From positions 1 through 58,664 of the forward strand of contig JANXYH010000095.1 in the NCBI GenBank assembly GCA_025350145.1: 58,664 bases of DNA. Direction: 5' to 3'. Position numbers and translations under genes: made by a program. This DNA is from Burkholderiales bacterium. Lineage in GTDB: Bacteria > Pseudomonadota > Gammaproteobacteria > Burkholderiales > Burkholderiaceae_C. Below, one piece after another: positions 1 to 7,779 of the stretch. The notes beneath the pieces are model-generated. The model was not told the DNA's origin, searched no databases, and was given only the letters and a program-made list of their open reading frames with translations. Within the stretch, counting starts at the first letter, position 1. Each line of letters starts with the position of its first letter.

Positions 1-126
1 GCCTGCCAGCCGGCCACGCAGCACCCGCGGTGCAGCGCATCCGGCCCGCCGCCCCGACCCAAGCGCTGCGACGCCACAGCAAGGCGCCGTGGGCAAGGCT
101 GCGCCGCCCAGCGCCACATCGGCCAG

Positions 127-418
127 CCTGCCCAAAACGGCATCATGCAGACTGCTCGACAGTCCGTCTACGACGCCCGTTCGGGCCCCGGCTGGCCAAA
201 CCCGGTCTTGGCACTGCACCTGCGACCGCCGCCGCCGCCCGGCAACGCCCGGCTCGGACGCAATGCGCATTGCATGGCGCAGGCGCTGACCTTACATTGC
301 CCCTTTGCCGACCTCCGCCCAGCGGCACGGCGCTTCTGTCCAACCCGGTTTACCCGCCGCCGGCAATACCGGCCCGCCTTGCCCGCTTCAGATCGGCGGC
401 GGATAAACGCTTTTGGTT
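127..418 (+). repeat. 290-bp dispersed repeat, copy A
   Basis: Read on the plus strand, this segment aligns by eye with the reverse complement of 52508-52790. Shared blocks include 'ctggccaaacccggtcttgg', 'cgcccggcaacgcccg', 'cctccgcccagcggcac' and 'ggataaacgctttt'. Small differences are scattered throughout. The shared region ends inside an attC-like palindrome in both copies. No transposase or terminal repeats are visible, so this is either a relic of a shared cassette or a non-autonomous element. Confidence 0.75.
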
Positions 419-422
419 GTCG
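338..422 (+). other. attC-like site A (degenerate)
   Basis: An imperfect inverted repeat runs from a core-like GTCCAAC at 338-344 to GTTGTCG at 416-422. The first fits the integron R'' consensus RYYYAAC, but the second departs from the R' consensus GTTRRRY. The arms 'gtttacccgccgccg' and 'cggcggcggataaac' pair. The central 72 bp are almost identical to site B at 1341-1429 and lie in the same direction. The degenerate R' suggests a site that no longer recombines well. Confidence 0.45.
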
Positions 423-442
423 GCGACATTACTTAACAATGC

Positions 443-1303
443 CTAAAGCTTGAGGAGAAAAGTGGCAAATTCAGGCGACGTGAAAAGTACCTTGCGTTTG
501 GGCCGCCAAAGATCGTCGAACGCTTTGCGCATGAACCGCTTCTCGTTGGATACCAATGCGTCAGCATGAAGCAAGTGCGTCATTATGTCCAGATCGGCTT
601 GGGCATTTAGATCTATGGCGTTTGGCCTTGTAGCAGCGTGATGGGCAATATAGAGCATGTTCTTCACAAACGTTGTGAAGTACGGGTAGAAATCTGGTGA
701 TCTCGCCCAACGATTTGCGACTTCTACAGGGTTGCGTGACTTCACGAGTGCAGGGATAAAGAGCTTACCGGCAAATTCCAAATTTGTATTGATGTATCCG
801 CGCAAATCAGCAACTCCGTGTTTCTTTGGGTCGTAGCTAACGTCCTGCTTCCACGCAGCAAACTCATCCCGAACCTCCTGTGAAGTCAGTTTTTGTGCAG
901 CCCTCTTGCGATCTTCTTCCGCTCGCGCCGCAGCCGATGCATGCCAAGCATGCCACGAACCATCAGATGGGACATTACGCCACGCGGCTACTAGTCGTTC
1001 GCGTCGACTCGGCTCCATGAAGATTCTTGCATTCGTGCCCCGTCCTTGAACGAGTTCGGAATGCCAGATGTCCAAAAAATCATTGCAGATGAAAGTTCCC
1101 GTGTCCGCCAAGAAAGGCAGGCGACGGGTAACAAGGTCCGCACGTCGCTTTTCGATCCCATATGTACGTTGTGTCTCCTCAATAAATATATGACCGTACA
1201 CAGGCGAGATCCGTCCACGCTGGCACAAATCCCGTAGCGGCCCCGACTCCAAGAGGTCAAAGTTGTCGTTGCTTAGGGCATTTGTATCAAAGACAACTCG
1301 CAT
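443..1303 (-). CDS. PIN-domain-like protein, cassette-borne
   Basis: A 286-residue protein. It opens with VVFDTNALS, which resembles the first PIN-domain strand with its metal-binding Asp. A second acidic region near the C-terminus (ADLDIMTHLLHADALVSNEK) resembles the later PIN motif. PIN domains are Mg2+-dependent ribonucleases, often toxins, but this protein is about twice the length of a VapC toxin and has no small antitoxin gene beside it. The middle is charged and unassigned. Base composition is clearly less GC-rich than the core genes, and the gene sits between attC-like sites A and B, so it looks like a captured cassette. The start ATG lies about 38 bp beyond site B, with only a weak ribosome-binding site. 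Nuclease function is inferred from motifs alone. Confidence 0.7.
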   Translation of the reverse strand: MRVVFDTNALSNDNFDLLESGPLRDLCQRGRISPVYGHIFIEETQRTYGIEKRRADLVTRRLPFLADTGTFICNDFLDIWHSELVQGRGTNARIFMEPSRRERLVAAWRNVPSDGSWHAWHASAAARAEEDRKRAAQKLTSQEVRDEFAAWKQDVSYDPKKHGVADLRGYINTNLEFAGKLFIPALVKSRNPVEVANRWARSPDFYPYFTTFVKNMLYIAHHAATRPNAIDLNAQADLDIMTHLLHADALVSNEKRFMRKAFDDLWRPKRKVLFTSPEFATFLLKL

Positions 1304-1340
1304 AATTTCTACTTTTGCCCCGGTGGACGCGTTTTTTGAC

Positions 1341-1429
1341 GCCTAACTAAAAGCGTTTACCCGCCGCCGGCAATACCGGCCCGCCTTGCCCGCGTCAGAT
1401 CGGCGGCGGATAAACGCCTTTGGTTAGGT
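1341..1429. other. attC-like recombination site B
   Basis: This 89-bp imperfect palindrome starts with GCCTAAC (1341-1347) and ends with GTTAGGT (1423-1429). These fit the integron core consensus RYYYAAC and GTTRRRY on both strands. The outer arms 'gacgcctaac' and 'gttaggtgtc' pair with one mismatch, and the inner arms 'aaagcgttta' and 'taaacgccttt' pair next, followed by a GC-rich stem. It begins five bases from the stop codon of the lipoprotein gene, the usual spacing in integron cassettes. Similarity to site A implies plus orientation, while gene placement implies minus; the near-symmetry does not let me decide. Confidence 0.65.
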
Positions 1430-1434
1430 GTCAT

Positions 1435-2127
1435 TCAACGTGCGCTCGCGCCGATAGTGAATTTGATAATGTTTCCAGATGAGTCCTGGCCGGAGCCAGT
1501 AGTAGTTCCACCTGCCGGGGGTGTTTCCAATGAACCGGTTGCCGTAACGCTGTTGGGACATGAAATAACCCACTGACCGCTCCTTGCTGCCTGCATGGTG
1601 TAACTTCCAATGCACTCGCCATCGCCAGTTGGAAGAGTCAGTCGAATTGTTCCATTGCGACCATTGTCTGCGATCACTACGTATCCTGAAAGTAGAGCCG
1701 AATAGAGTGTCCACTCGACAGCGATTGGTCGAGTGAGTGGTGACATTACATTTGTATTAGTTCTCAGGCTTTGCGTTGGCGGCGCTAAGGAACTCGGAGG
1801 CACAACTGGTGGTGCAGGTGACGCGGCGGCTCGCGTTTGATTTTCGGTTTTCAAAGCTGCGCGAATAGGCATTGATTCATTTGGGCAGCGGCTGGACGCG
1901 CCGCTCAACGACTGCACAATTGCTATCTGTCCATCAGGTAGTTTGATTCGATCACCCACCTTCGCGGTACTTCCTACGCAGTGCTCACCTTCCGCGCCAG
2001 TAATGCTGTCAGATGCCTTCTGAATAAGACTTCCAGGAATGAAGACAAACCAGCAGCCGCTAAGCGGCAGCGCTATTAGTAAAGTTGCTGCAACTCGAAC
2101 TATCGGTTGGTATGACATTTCATTCAT
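1435..2127 (-). CDS. Putative cassette-borne lipoprotein
   Basis: A 230-residue protein with a short basic N-terminus, a hydrophobic stretch and a lipobox LPLSGC, with the acylated Cys at about residue 25 counted from the first Met. Three closely spaced ATG codons (2127, 2118 and one between them out of phase) leave the exact start open; the form beginning MSYQP is also plausible. The mature part has a Pro/Ala-rich linker around residues 100-120 and four or more Cys residues that may form disulfides. I do not recognise the family. The stop TGA is five bases from attC-like site B, as in an integron cassette, and codon use is less GC-rich than in the neighbouring ugp genes. It is probably an envelope lipoprotein of unknown role. 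Confidence 0.65.
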   Translation of the reverse strand: MNEMSYQPIVRVAATLLIALPLSGCWFVFIPGSLIQKASDSITGAEGEHCVGSTAKVGDRIKLPDGQIAIVQSLSGASSRCPNESMPIRAALKTENQTRAAASPAPPVVPPSSLAPPTQSLRTNTNVMSPLTRPIAVEWTLYSALLSGYVVIADNGRNGTIRLTLPTGDGECIGSYTMQAARSGQWVISCPNSVTATGSLETPPAGGTTTGSGQDSSGNIIKFTIGASAR

Positions 2128-2532
2128 TCGCAGTTGAGCTGAGTCAATCTATGGGCAGCGTAGTTCACTTCTGTCAGTTGAGGATAAGAGGGGCGACGCC
2201 AATGACGCCCAACTTGTTGTCGATCCGCCGCCAGCAGAGCGAACGCTCCGGCTGCTGACACGGCCGGCGCTGCACCACGAAAGGGGCAAGTCCGGCAGGG
2301 CGGGCGATGGGGTGGGTTGCCGGCTGGACGTTGGCGACGTGGCTTCGCCACTTGCGCGGCATCCAGCGCGTTAGTATGCTGTATGAAAACACAGTATCGG
2401 CCATACCCATTCCTCCCACCGTTATTCTGTCTGTCCGGCCTGCCGGATATTCTGCTGGCCACTCCGGCCGGCCTGCACCGGTAAAACCCGCAGCGCTGCA
2501 TCGCGGCCGCATGACCGCGACCCTGCGCTGGA
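2128..2532. other. Gene-free stretch between cassette patch and ugpQ
   Basis: Open frames exist on both strands, but none has a recognisable product or convincing codon use. The stretch contains the LexA-box-like palindrome at 2379-2394. A GC-rich segment near 2440-2490 with repeated 'ccggcc' words could act as a terminator for ugpQ, though it has no T-run. I cannot assign a gene that the palindrome would control. Confidence 0.5.
2379..2394. promoter_or_regulatory. LexA (SOS) box-like palindrome
   Basis: The sequence CTGT-ATGAAAAC-ACAG matches the proteobacterial LexA consensus CTGT-N8-ACAG exactly in both half-sites, and the next two bases on the right (ta) also fit. No intact gene starts next to it on either strand. 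In related bacteria such boxes precede intI or imuA/imuB genes, so this may be the promoter of a lost gene. A chance match is possible because a single 8-base pattern is tested. Confidence 0.4.
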
Positions 2533-3309
2533 TCATCCTGCTGCCGGCGGCGGTGGTGGCCTGAAGCGGTCGACCGCGTCGGTGATCAGGCCGTCGATGC
2601 CGTCGGCCTGCAGGCGCTCTGCGGTGGCCGCGTCATTGACGGTGAAGACCAGGGCGCGCAGCCCGGCGGCATGGATCTGCGCGATCACGGCGCGGCTGGC
2701 CAGGCGCTGGTTCAGCACCATCGCAACGCAGCCCAATGCGAGGGCGGTGGCGAGGGCGGTGGCCAGGGCGGTGGCCAGGCTGTCGTCGACCAGCGCGTCC
2801 AGCAGCAGGGCCCGCGGGATGGCCGCTGCCGCCTGGCGTGCGGCCTGCAGGGCCTCGGGCTGGAACGAGCTGAACAGCGGCGGCTCGGCGCCGGCCGGCC
2901 ACAGCCGCAGGCAGGCCTGGGCTACGGCGATGCCGGTGGCGTGCTCGGTGCCGGGGGTGGGCTTGAGTTCGAGGTTGACGAAGTAGCCATTGGCGAGCAC
3001 AAAGCGCGCCACCGCGTCCAGGCTGGCGATGGGCTCGCCGGCATAGGCCGGGCTGTGCCAACTGCCGGCGTCCAGGCGCGAGAGATCGGACCAGCGCTGC
3101 GCGCCCGCCAGGCCCTGGCCACTGGTGGTGCGCTCCAGGCTGGCGTCGTGCAGCAGCAGCGGCACGCCGTCGGCACTGAGCTTGACGTCGCACTCAAACG
3201 CGCGGTGGCCCAGGCTGGCGCCGAGGCGAAACGCCGCCAGCGTGTTCTCCGGGGCGAGCTTGCCGGCGCCGCGGTGGGCGATCCAGGCGGGCAAAGGCCA
3301 GGCTGTCAT
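2533..3309 (-). CDS. ugpQ: Glycerophosphodiester phosphodiesterase
   Basis: Cytoplasmic GDPD enzyme that splits glycerophosphodiesters into glycerol 3-phosphate and an alcohol. It has 258 residues, the usual UgpQ length. The catalytic HRG is at residues 12-14, followed by PENT, the metal-site ECDV (39-42) and LLLHD (51-55), and NLELKP later on. The ATG at 3309 is the first in-frame ATG that avoids overlap with ugpC. It has an AAGGA ribosome-binding site that lies inside a 12-bp tandem repeat. Residues encoded around 2738-2779 form an in-frame Ala-Leu-Ala-Thr repeat. It is the last gene of the ugpBAECQ operon, so it would act on imported glycerophosphodiesters. Confidence 0.93.
   Translation of the reverse strand: MTAWPLPAWIAHRGAGKLAPENTLAAFRLGASLGHRAFECDVKLSADGVPLLLHDASLERTTSGQGLAGAQRWSDLSRLDAGSWHSPAYAGEPIASLDAVARFVLANGYFVNLELKPTPGTEHATGIAVAQACLRLWPAGAEPPLFSSFQPEALQAARQAAAAIPRALLLDALVDDSLATALATALATALALGCVAMVLNQRLASRAVIAQIHAAGLRALVFTVNDAATAERLQADGIDGLITDAVDRFRPPPPPAAG
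2738..2779 (+). repeat. 12-bp tandem repeat inside ugpQ
   Basis: About three and a half copies of a 12-bp unit (g[cg][gc]agggcggtg on the plus strand) encode a repeating Ala-Thr-Ala-Leu stretch in the phosphodiesterase. Because the unit is a multiple of three, copy-number change would lengthen or shorten a helix without shifting frame. Confidence 0.8.
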
Positions 3310-3346
3310 TTGGGCTGTTCCTTGGGCTGTTCCTTGGGCTGTGTCA
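3310..3346 (+). repeat. 12-bp tandem repeat carrying the ugpQ ribosome-binding site
   Basis: Three copies of the unit 'tgggctgttcct' lie directly upstream of the ugpQ start codon. On the coding strand each full unit contains AAGGAA, a Shine-Dalgarno-like sequence, so there are two such sites in series. The nearer one is about 9 bases from the ATG. Confidence 0.75.
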
Positions 3347-3364
3347 GCGCCCTGGGGCGACGGC

Positions 3365-4426
3365 TCACAGCCGTTGCCCGCTGGCCGGGTCGAACCAGTG
3401 CAGTTGCGGCGCGGCCACCGCCAGGCCAAGCACATCGCCGGGCCGGGGGGCGGCGCGCATCGCGTCTACCCGCAGGGTGAACGCGGCGGCGCCGAGCCGG
3501 CCGTAGACCAAGCGCTCGGCGCCGAGCATCTCGACCATTTCGACCGCCAGTGGCCAGCCGCCGTCGCCGCAGACCGTGGCGTGCTCGGGCCGAACACCGA
3601 GCAGCAACTCGCCCGGGCGCGGCGCGGCGGCGGGCAGCGGCAGGGAGATGCCGGCCAGCTTGAACTGCCCCGCCTCGGCGCTGCCCGCCAGCAGGTTCAT
3701 GGGCGGCGAGCCGATGAAGCCGGCGACGAAGGTGGTGGCCGGCCGGCCGTAGACCTGCTCGGGTGTGCCGATCTGCTCGATTCGCCCGGCGTTCATCACC
3801 ACCATGCGCTGCGCCAGGGTCATCGCCTCAACCTGATCGTGGGTGACGAACAGCGAGGTCACACCCAGTTCGGCGTGCAGCTTCTGGATCTCCAGCCGGG
3901 TCTGGGCACGAAGTTTGGCGTCCAGGTTGGACAGCGGCTCGTCGAACAGGAAGGCCTTGGGCTGGCGCACGATGGCCCGGCCCATCGCCACGCGCTGGCG
4001 TTGCCCGCCCGAGAGCTGGCGCGGGCTGCGCTCCAGCAGCGCCTCGAGCTCGAGGATGCGCGCGGCCTTGTGTACCCGGGCGTCGATCTCGGCCTGGGGC
4101 AGCTTGGCGATCTTCAGGCCATAGGCCATGTTGGCGTAGACGCTCATGTGCGGGTAGAGCGCGTAGTTCTGGAACACCATGGCGATATCGCGTTCGGACG
4201 GCTCGACATCGTTGACCAGCTTGCCGCCGATCATGATCTCGCCGCCGCTGACTTCTTCGAGCCCGGCCACCATCCTCAACAGCGTGCTTTTGCCGCAGCC
4301 CGAGGGGCCGACGATGACGATGAACTCGCCGTCGCCGATCTCGGCCGAGACGCCGTGGATGACCTGGTTGGCCGTGGCGCCGCGGCCATAGTGCTTGACG
4401 ACATTGCGGATCGAGATCGCGCTCAT
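3365..4426 (-). CDS. ugpC: sn-glycerol-3-phosphate ABC transporter, ATP-binding subunit
   Basis: The 353-residue ATPase of the UgpABCE importer, a member of the MalK/UgpC family. Walker [10 protein letters not shown] is at about 40-48, the Q-loop at Q86, the signature LSGGQ at 138-142, Walker B FLFDEP at 159-164 and the switch His in THD near 196. A C-terminal TOBE-type regulatory domain follows (GVRPEHATV onwards), as is normal in this subfamily. The start ATG overlaps the ugpE stop by three bases (ATGA), which indicates translational coupling. Specificity for glycerol 3-phosphate is inferred from the ugpQ and ugpB neighbours rather than from the ATPase itself. Confidence 0.93.
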   Translation of the reverse strand: MSAISIRNVVKHYGRGATANQVIHGVSAEIGDGEFIVIVGPSGCGKSTLLRMVAGLEEVSGGEIMIGGKLVNDVEPSERDIAMVFQNYALYPHMSVYANMAYGLKIAKLPQAEIDARVHKAARILELEALLERSPRQLSGGQRQRVAMGRAIVRQPKAFLFDEPLSNLDAKLRAQTRLEIQKLHAELGVTSLFVTHDQVEAMTLAQRMVVMNAGRIEQIGTPEQVYGRPATTFVAGFIGSPPMNLLAGSAEAGQFKLAGISLPLPAAAPRPGELLLGVRPEHATVCGDGGWPLAVEMVEMLGAERLVYGRLGAAAFTLRVDAMRAAPRPGDVLGLAVAAPQLHWFDPASGQRL

Positions 4427-5274
4427 TTTTCGCTGTCCACCAGGCCTTTGACGAACCATCTCTGCATCAGCAGCACGACCAGGGCCGGCGGCAGCATTGC
4501 CAGCATCGCGGTGGCCATGATCAGGCTCCATTCGGTCTGCGCCTCGCCGCCCGAGATCATCCGCTTGATGCCTATCACCACCGGGTACATCGCTTCCTCG
4601 GTGGTCACCAGCAGCGGCCAGAGGTACTGGTTCCAGCCGTAGATGAACTGGATCACGAACAGCGCGGCGACCGAGGTTGCCGACAGCGGCAGCAGCACAT
4701 CCCAGAAGAAGCGCATCGGGCTGGCGCCGTCCATCCGCGAGGCCTCGGTCAACTCCTCGGGCACGGTCAGGAAGAACTGGCGGAACAAAAAGGTGGCGGT
4801 GGCCGAGGCGATCAGCGGCACGGTCAAGCCGGCATAGCTGTTGAGCATGCCGAGGTCGGAAACGACCTTGTAGGTCGGCATGATGCGCACCTCGACCGGC
4901 AGCATCAGGGTGACGAAGATCGCCCAGAAGAAGGCCATCCTGAACGGGAAGCGGAAGTAGACGATGGCAAAGGCCGAGAGCAGCGAGATCGCGATCTTGC
5001 CCAGCGCGATCACCAGTGCCATCACCAGACTGACCCCCATCATCCGGCCGACGGCGGCGTTGGAGCCGTAGTGGTTGCCGCTGCCCTGCAAAGCGGCCAG
5101 GTAGTTCTCGACCAGGTGCGAGCCCGGCAGCATCGGCATGGGCGCGTGGATGATCGCCTCGGTGGTGTGGGTCGAGGCCACGAAGGTGATGTAGACCGGC
5201 AGCGCCACCACCGCCACGCCGAGCAGCAGCACCGCATGGGCCAGCCATTGCAGCCAGGGACTGCGCTCGACCAT
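4423..5274 (-). CDS. ugpE: sn-glycerol-3-phosphate ABC transporter, permease UgpE
   Basis: A 283-residue inner-membrane permease with six predicted hydrophobic segments. The cytoplasmic EAA loop [14 protein letters not shown] docks the ATPase, and the C-terminus [11 protein letters not shown] is typical of UgpE. Its ATG overlaps the ugpA stop by one base (TGATG), and its stop overlaps the ugpC start. It pairs with UgpA to form the channel, so its usefulness depends on whether the interrupted ugpA is functional. Confidence 0.93.
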   Translation of the reverse strand: MVERSPWLQWLAHAVLLLGVAVVALPVYITFVASTHTTEAIIHAPMPMLPGSHLVENYLAALQGSGNHYGSNAAVGRMMGVSLVMALVIALGKIAISLLSAFAIVYFRFPFRMAFFWAIFVTLMLPVEVRIMPTYKVVSDLGMLNSYAGLTVPLIASATATFLFRQFFLTVPEELTEASRMDGASPMRFFWDVLLPLSATSVAALFVIQFIYGWNQYLWPLLVTTEEAMYPVVIGIKRMISGGEAQTEWSLIMATAMLAMLPPALVVLLMQRWFVKGLVDSEK

Positions 5275-6161
5275 CAGTAGTTGACCTTTTTCTCGACCAA
5301 GCGGAACTGCGCCACCGTCAGGCCGATGACGATCACCATCAGCACCACCGACTGCGCCGCCGAGCCGCCCAGGTCGAGCGCCTTGAAGCCGTCGTAATAG
5401 ACCTTGTAGACCAGGATCGCGGTGTCCCTGCCGGGGCCGCCCTTGGTCGCGGCGTCGACGATCGCGAAGGTGTCGAAGAAGGCGTAGACCATGTTGATGA
5501 CGAAGAGGAAAAACGCGGTCGGCGAGAGCAGCGGGAACTGGATCGTCCAGAAGCGCCGCCACGGCCGCGCGCCGTCGATCGCGGCTGCTTCGATCAGCGA
5601 CTTGGGGATCGATTGCAGGCCGGCGAGGAAGAACAGGAAGTTGTAGGAGAGTTGCTTCCAGACGGCGGCCATCACCACCAAAGCCATCGCGTGGCGGCTG
5701 TTGAGGAGGTGGTTCCACTCGAAGCCGGCTTGCGCCAGCAGGTACGAGACGATGCCTATGCTGGGCGCGAACATGAACATCCAGACCACCCCGGCGACCA
5801 CCGGCGCCACCGCATAGGGTCAGATCAGCAAGGTGCGGTAGACGGCGGCGCCATGCACTACCCGGTCGGCGAACACGGCCAGCAGCAACGACAGCGACAG
5901 CCCGAGTGCGGCCACCAGCACCGAGAAGACCGCCGTGGTGGCAAACGAGTCCAGGTAGCTCTCGTCGGCCCAGAGGTTGCTGAAGTTCTCCAGCCCGACC
6001 CACTCGACCGAGGTGCCAAAGGCGTCGGACTGCTGCAGAGATTGCAGCAGCGCCTGCGCCGCCGGCCAGAAGAAGAACAGCGTGATGATCGCCGCCTGCG
6101 GCGCGATCAGCAGCCAGGGCAGCCAGCGCGAGCGGAAGACGACCCGTTTCTCGGCAGCCAT
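5274..6161 (-). pseudogene. ugpA: sn-glycerol-3-phosphate ABC transporter, permease UgpA, interrupted by TGA
   Basis: The reading frame encodes a full-length UgpA permease of about 295 codons with the normal membrane segments, but it is broken at 5820-5822 by TGA. The context reads YRTLLI[14 protein letters not shown]. From memory of the family a Trp usually sits here, so the change is most simply TGG to TGA. Both sides remain in the same frame, with no other damage and normal codon use. This suggests a very recent nonsense mutation, a sequencing error, or read-through. The second half has a GTG at 5808-5810 but no good ribosome-binding site. The gene sits correctly between ugpB and ugpE. If the stop is real, uptake by this transporter is probably lost. 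Confidence 0.85.
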
Positions 6162-6187
6162 GGGCGCGCGCCTGCTGGGCTGCCGGC

Positions 6188-7501
6188 TCAGCCCTTGTTG
6201 GCCTTCTGGAAGCGCTCCAGCAGCTCATTGCCGCGCTTGACGATCGAGTCCAGTGCCTCCTTGGCGGTCTTCTTGCCGCCCCAGACCTGCTCGAATTCCT
6301 CGTCCTCGATGGTCCGGATCTGCACATAGTTGCCCAGGCGGATGCCGCGCGATTTGTCGGTGACCTTGCGCACCATCTGGTTGACGGCGACATCGGTGCC
6401 CGGGTTCTCCTTGTAGAAGCCCGAGGTCTCGGTCAGCTTGAAAGCGGCGGTGGTGATCGGCAGGTAGCCCGTGCGTTTGTGGCTGGCCGACTGCACCTCG
6501 GGTTTGGAGATGAAATCGAAGAACGCCGCCACGCCCTTGTAGTCGGGCGCCGACTTGCCGGCCAGCACCCACAGGCTGGCGCCGCCGATGACGGTGTTCT
6601 GCGGTGCGCCCGGCACATCCGGGTAGTAGGGCAGGGTGGCCAGGTCGAAGGCGAACTTGGCGTTTTTCTTGACGTTGCCGTAGAAGCCCGACGAGGTCGT
6701 GACCATCGCGCATTCGCCCGAGATGAAGCTGGCCTCGGGCACATTGGCGCGGCCCTTGTAGACGAACAGGCCCTGCTTGGCCATGTTGGCCAGGTTTTCG
6801 ATGTGGCGCACATGCAGCGGCGAGTTGACGACCAGGCGCGCGTCCATCCCGCCCAGGCCGTTGCGCTTGGTCGCCATCTCGACGTTGTGCCAGGTCGAGA
6901 AGCTCTCCAACTGGGTCCAGCCCTGCCAGGCAATGGTCAGCGGGCATTTGTGGCCGCTGGCCTTGAGCTTGGCCGCGGCCAGGGCCACCTCGGGCCAGGT
7001 GGTCGGCGGCCGGCTGGCGTCCAACCCGGCGGCCTTGAACGCGTCGCGGTTGATGTAGAACACCGTCGTCGAGCTGTTGAACGGGAAGCTCAGCATCTGC
7101 CCGTTGGGTGCGGTGTAGTAGCCGGCCACCGCCGGGATGTAGGCGCCGGGGTCGAACTTGTAGCCGGCGTCCTGCATCACCTTGCCGACCGGCACGACCG
7201 CGCCCTTGCTGGCCATCATGGTGGCGGTGCCGACCTCGAACACCTGCAGGATGTGCGGCGCGTTGCCGGCGCGAAATGCCGCAATCGCGGCGGTCATGGA
7301 CTCGTCGTAGCTGCCCTTGTAGGTTGGCAGGATCCGGTAGTCCTTCTGGCTGGCGTTGAACTCCCGGGCCAGGTCGGTGACCCACTCGTTGTTGACGGCG
7401 GTCATGGAGTGCCACCACTGGATGTCGGTCTGGGCCTGGGCGACCGCGACCGTGCCAAGCAAGCCGGCCAGTGCCAGGCTGCGGTAGATGTTGGAAGGCA
7501 T
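6188..7501 (-). CDS. ugpB: sn-glycerol-3-phosphate-binding periplasmic protein
   Basis: A 437-residue solute-binding protein of family 1. It has an N-terminal signal peptide ([23 protein letters not shown], cleavage probably after AQA). The mature protein begins TDIQWWHSM, characteristic of UgpB, and contains the conserved [16 protein letters not shown] and GASLWVLAG segments. It would capture glycerol 3-phosphate or its diesters in the periplasm and deliver them to UgpAE. The ATG at 7501 is preceded by CGGAG five bases upstream. It is the first gene of the operon. Its leader contains a long C-run, the complement of the G-tract at 7527-7559. Confidence 0.94.
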   Translation of the reverse strand: MPSNIYRSLALAGLLGTVAVAQAQTDIQWWHSMTAVNNEWVTDLAREFNASQKDYRILPTYKGSYDESMTAAIAAFRAGNAPHILQVFEVGTATMMASKGAVVPVGKVMQDAGYKFDPGAYIPAVAGYYTAPNGQMLSFPFNSSTTVFYINRDAFKAAGLDASRPPTTWPEVALAAAKLKASGHKCPLTIAWQGWTQLESFSTWHNVEMATKRNGLGGMDARLVVNSPLHVRHIENLANMAKQGLFVYKGRANVPEASFISGECAMVTTSSGFYGNVKKNAKFAFDLATLPYYPDVPGAPQNTVIGGASLWVLAGKSAPDYKGVAAFFDFISKPEVQSASHKRTGYLPITTAAFKLTETSGFYKENPGTDVAVNQMVRKVTDKSRGIRLGNYVQIRTIEDEEFEQVWGGKKTAKEALDSIVKRGNELLERFQKANKG

Positions 7502-7526
7502 GCAAACTCCGTCGGCAAGTAGAAAA

Positions 7527-7559
7527 GGGGGGGGGAAAGGGAGAGAGGGGGAGAGGGGG
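7527..7559 (+). promoter_or_regulatory. G-rich tract in the ugpB leader (G-quadruplex motif)
   Basis: Four G-runs (7527-7535, 7539-7541, 7547-7551 and 7555-7559) separated by short purine loops satisfy the standard intramolecular G-quadruplex pattern on the plus strand, which is the template strand for ugpB. The first run is nine consecutive G, a slippage-prone homopolymer. The tract lies about 25 bases upstream of the ugpB start codon, between ugpB and the divergent oxidoreductase gene. No PhoB box or clear sigma-70 promoter could be picked out nearby. Confidence 0.5.
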
Positions 7560-7779
7560 CAGGACCGCAGTCTGGCAGCGGCGTGTGACATCTGCTGCGA
7601 CCAGGCCCCGGGTTGTGTCACGCCGGGCGATTTCGGGCAACGGGATTTACCCGTCAGCGCGATGCCCAGCGCCCCAGGGGCAAATTGTTGCAGCGCGATA
7701 AAATCGGGCCTTGTCCCCGGGCGCCTGGCGCCAACCGCCGCAGCCCCTCTCGGCTGATCCGACCGGCGCAGCAGCTCCC

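Larger units (their letters stand above)
1..442. other. Gene-free accessory DNA with repeat element
   Basis: I see no convincing gene here. Several open frames cross the stretch, but they are Pro/Arg/Ala-rich in every frame, as expected of GC-rich non-coding DNA. From about position 127 to 418 the DNA matches, in inverted orientation, a segment near 52508-52790. The right end holds an attC-like structure at 338-422. The first 126 bases show nothing I can name. Confidence 0.6.

Noticed and set aside
145-453. 102-codon frame in repeat copy A that resembles a frame in copy B
   Set aside because: The similarity follows from the DNA repeat itself; the frame is interrupted differently in the two copies and has no coding signature.
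2174-2536. Minus-strand open frame of 120 codons downstream of ugpQ
   Set aside because: Arg/Pro-rich product with no recognisable domain, irregular codon use and no ribosome-binding site; other frames in the region are equally open because of high GC.
7502-7779. PhoB box controlling ugpB
   Set aside because: No pair of CTGTCAT-like direct repeats with the correct spacing was found, although the operon is often phosphate-controlled.
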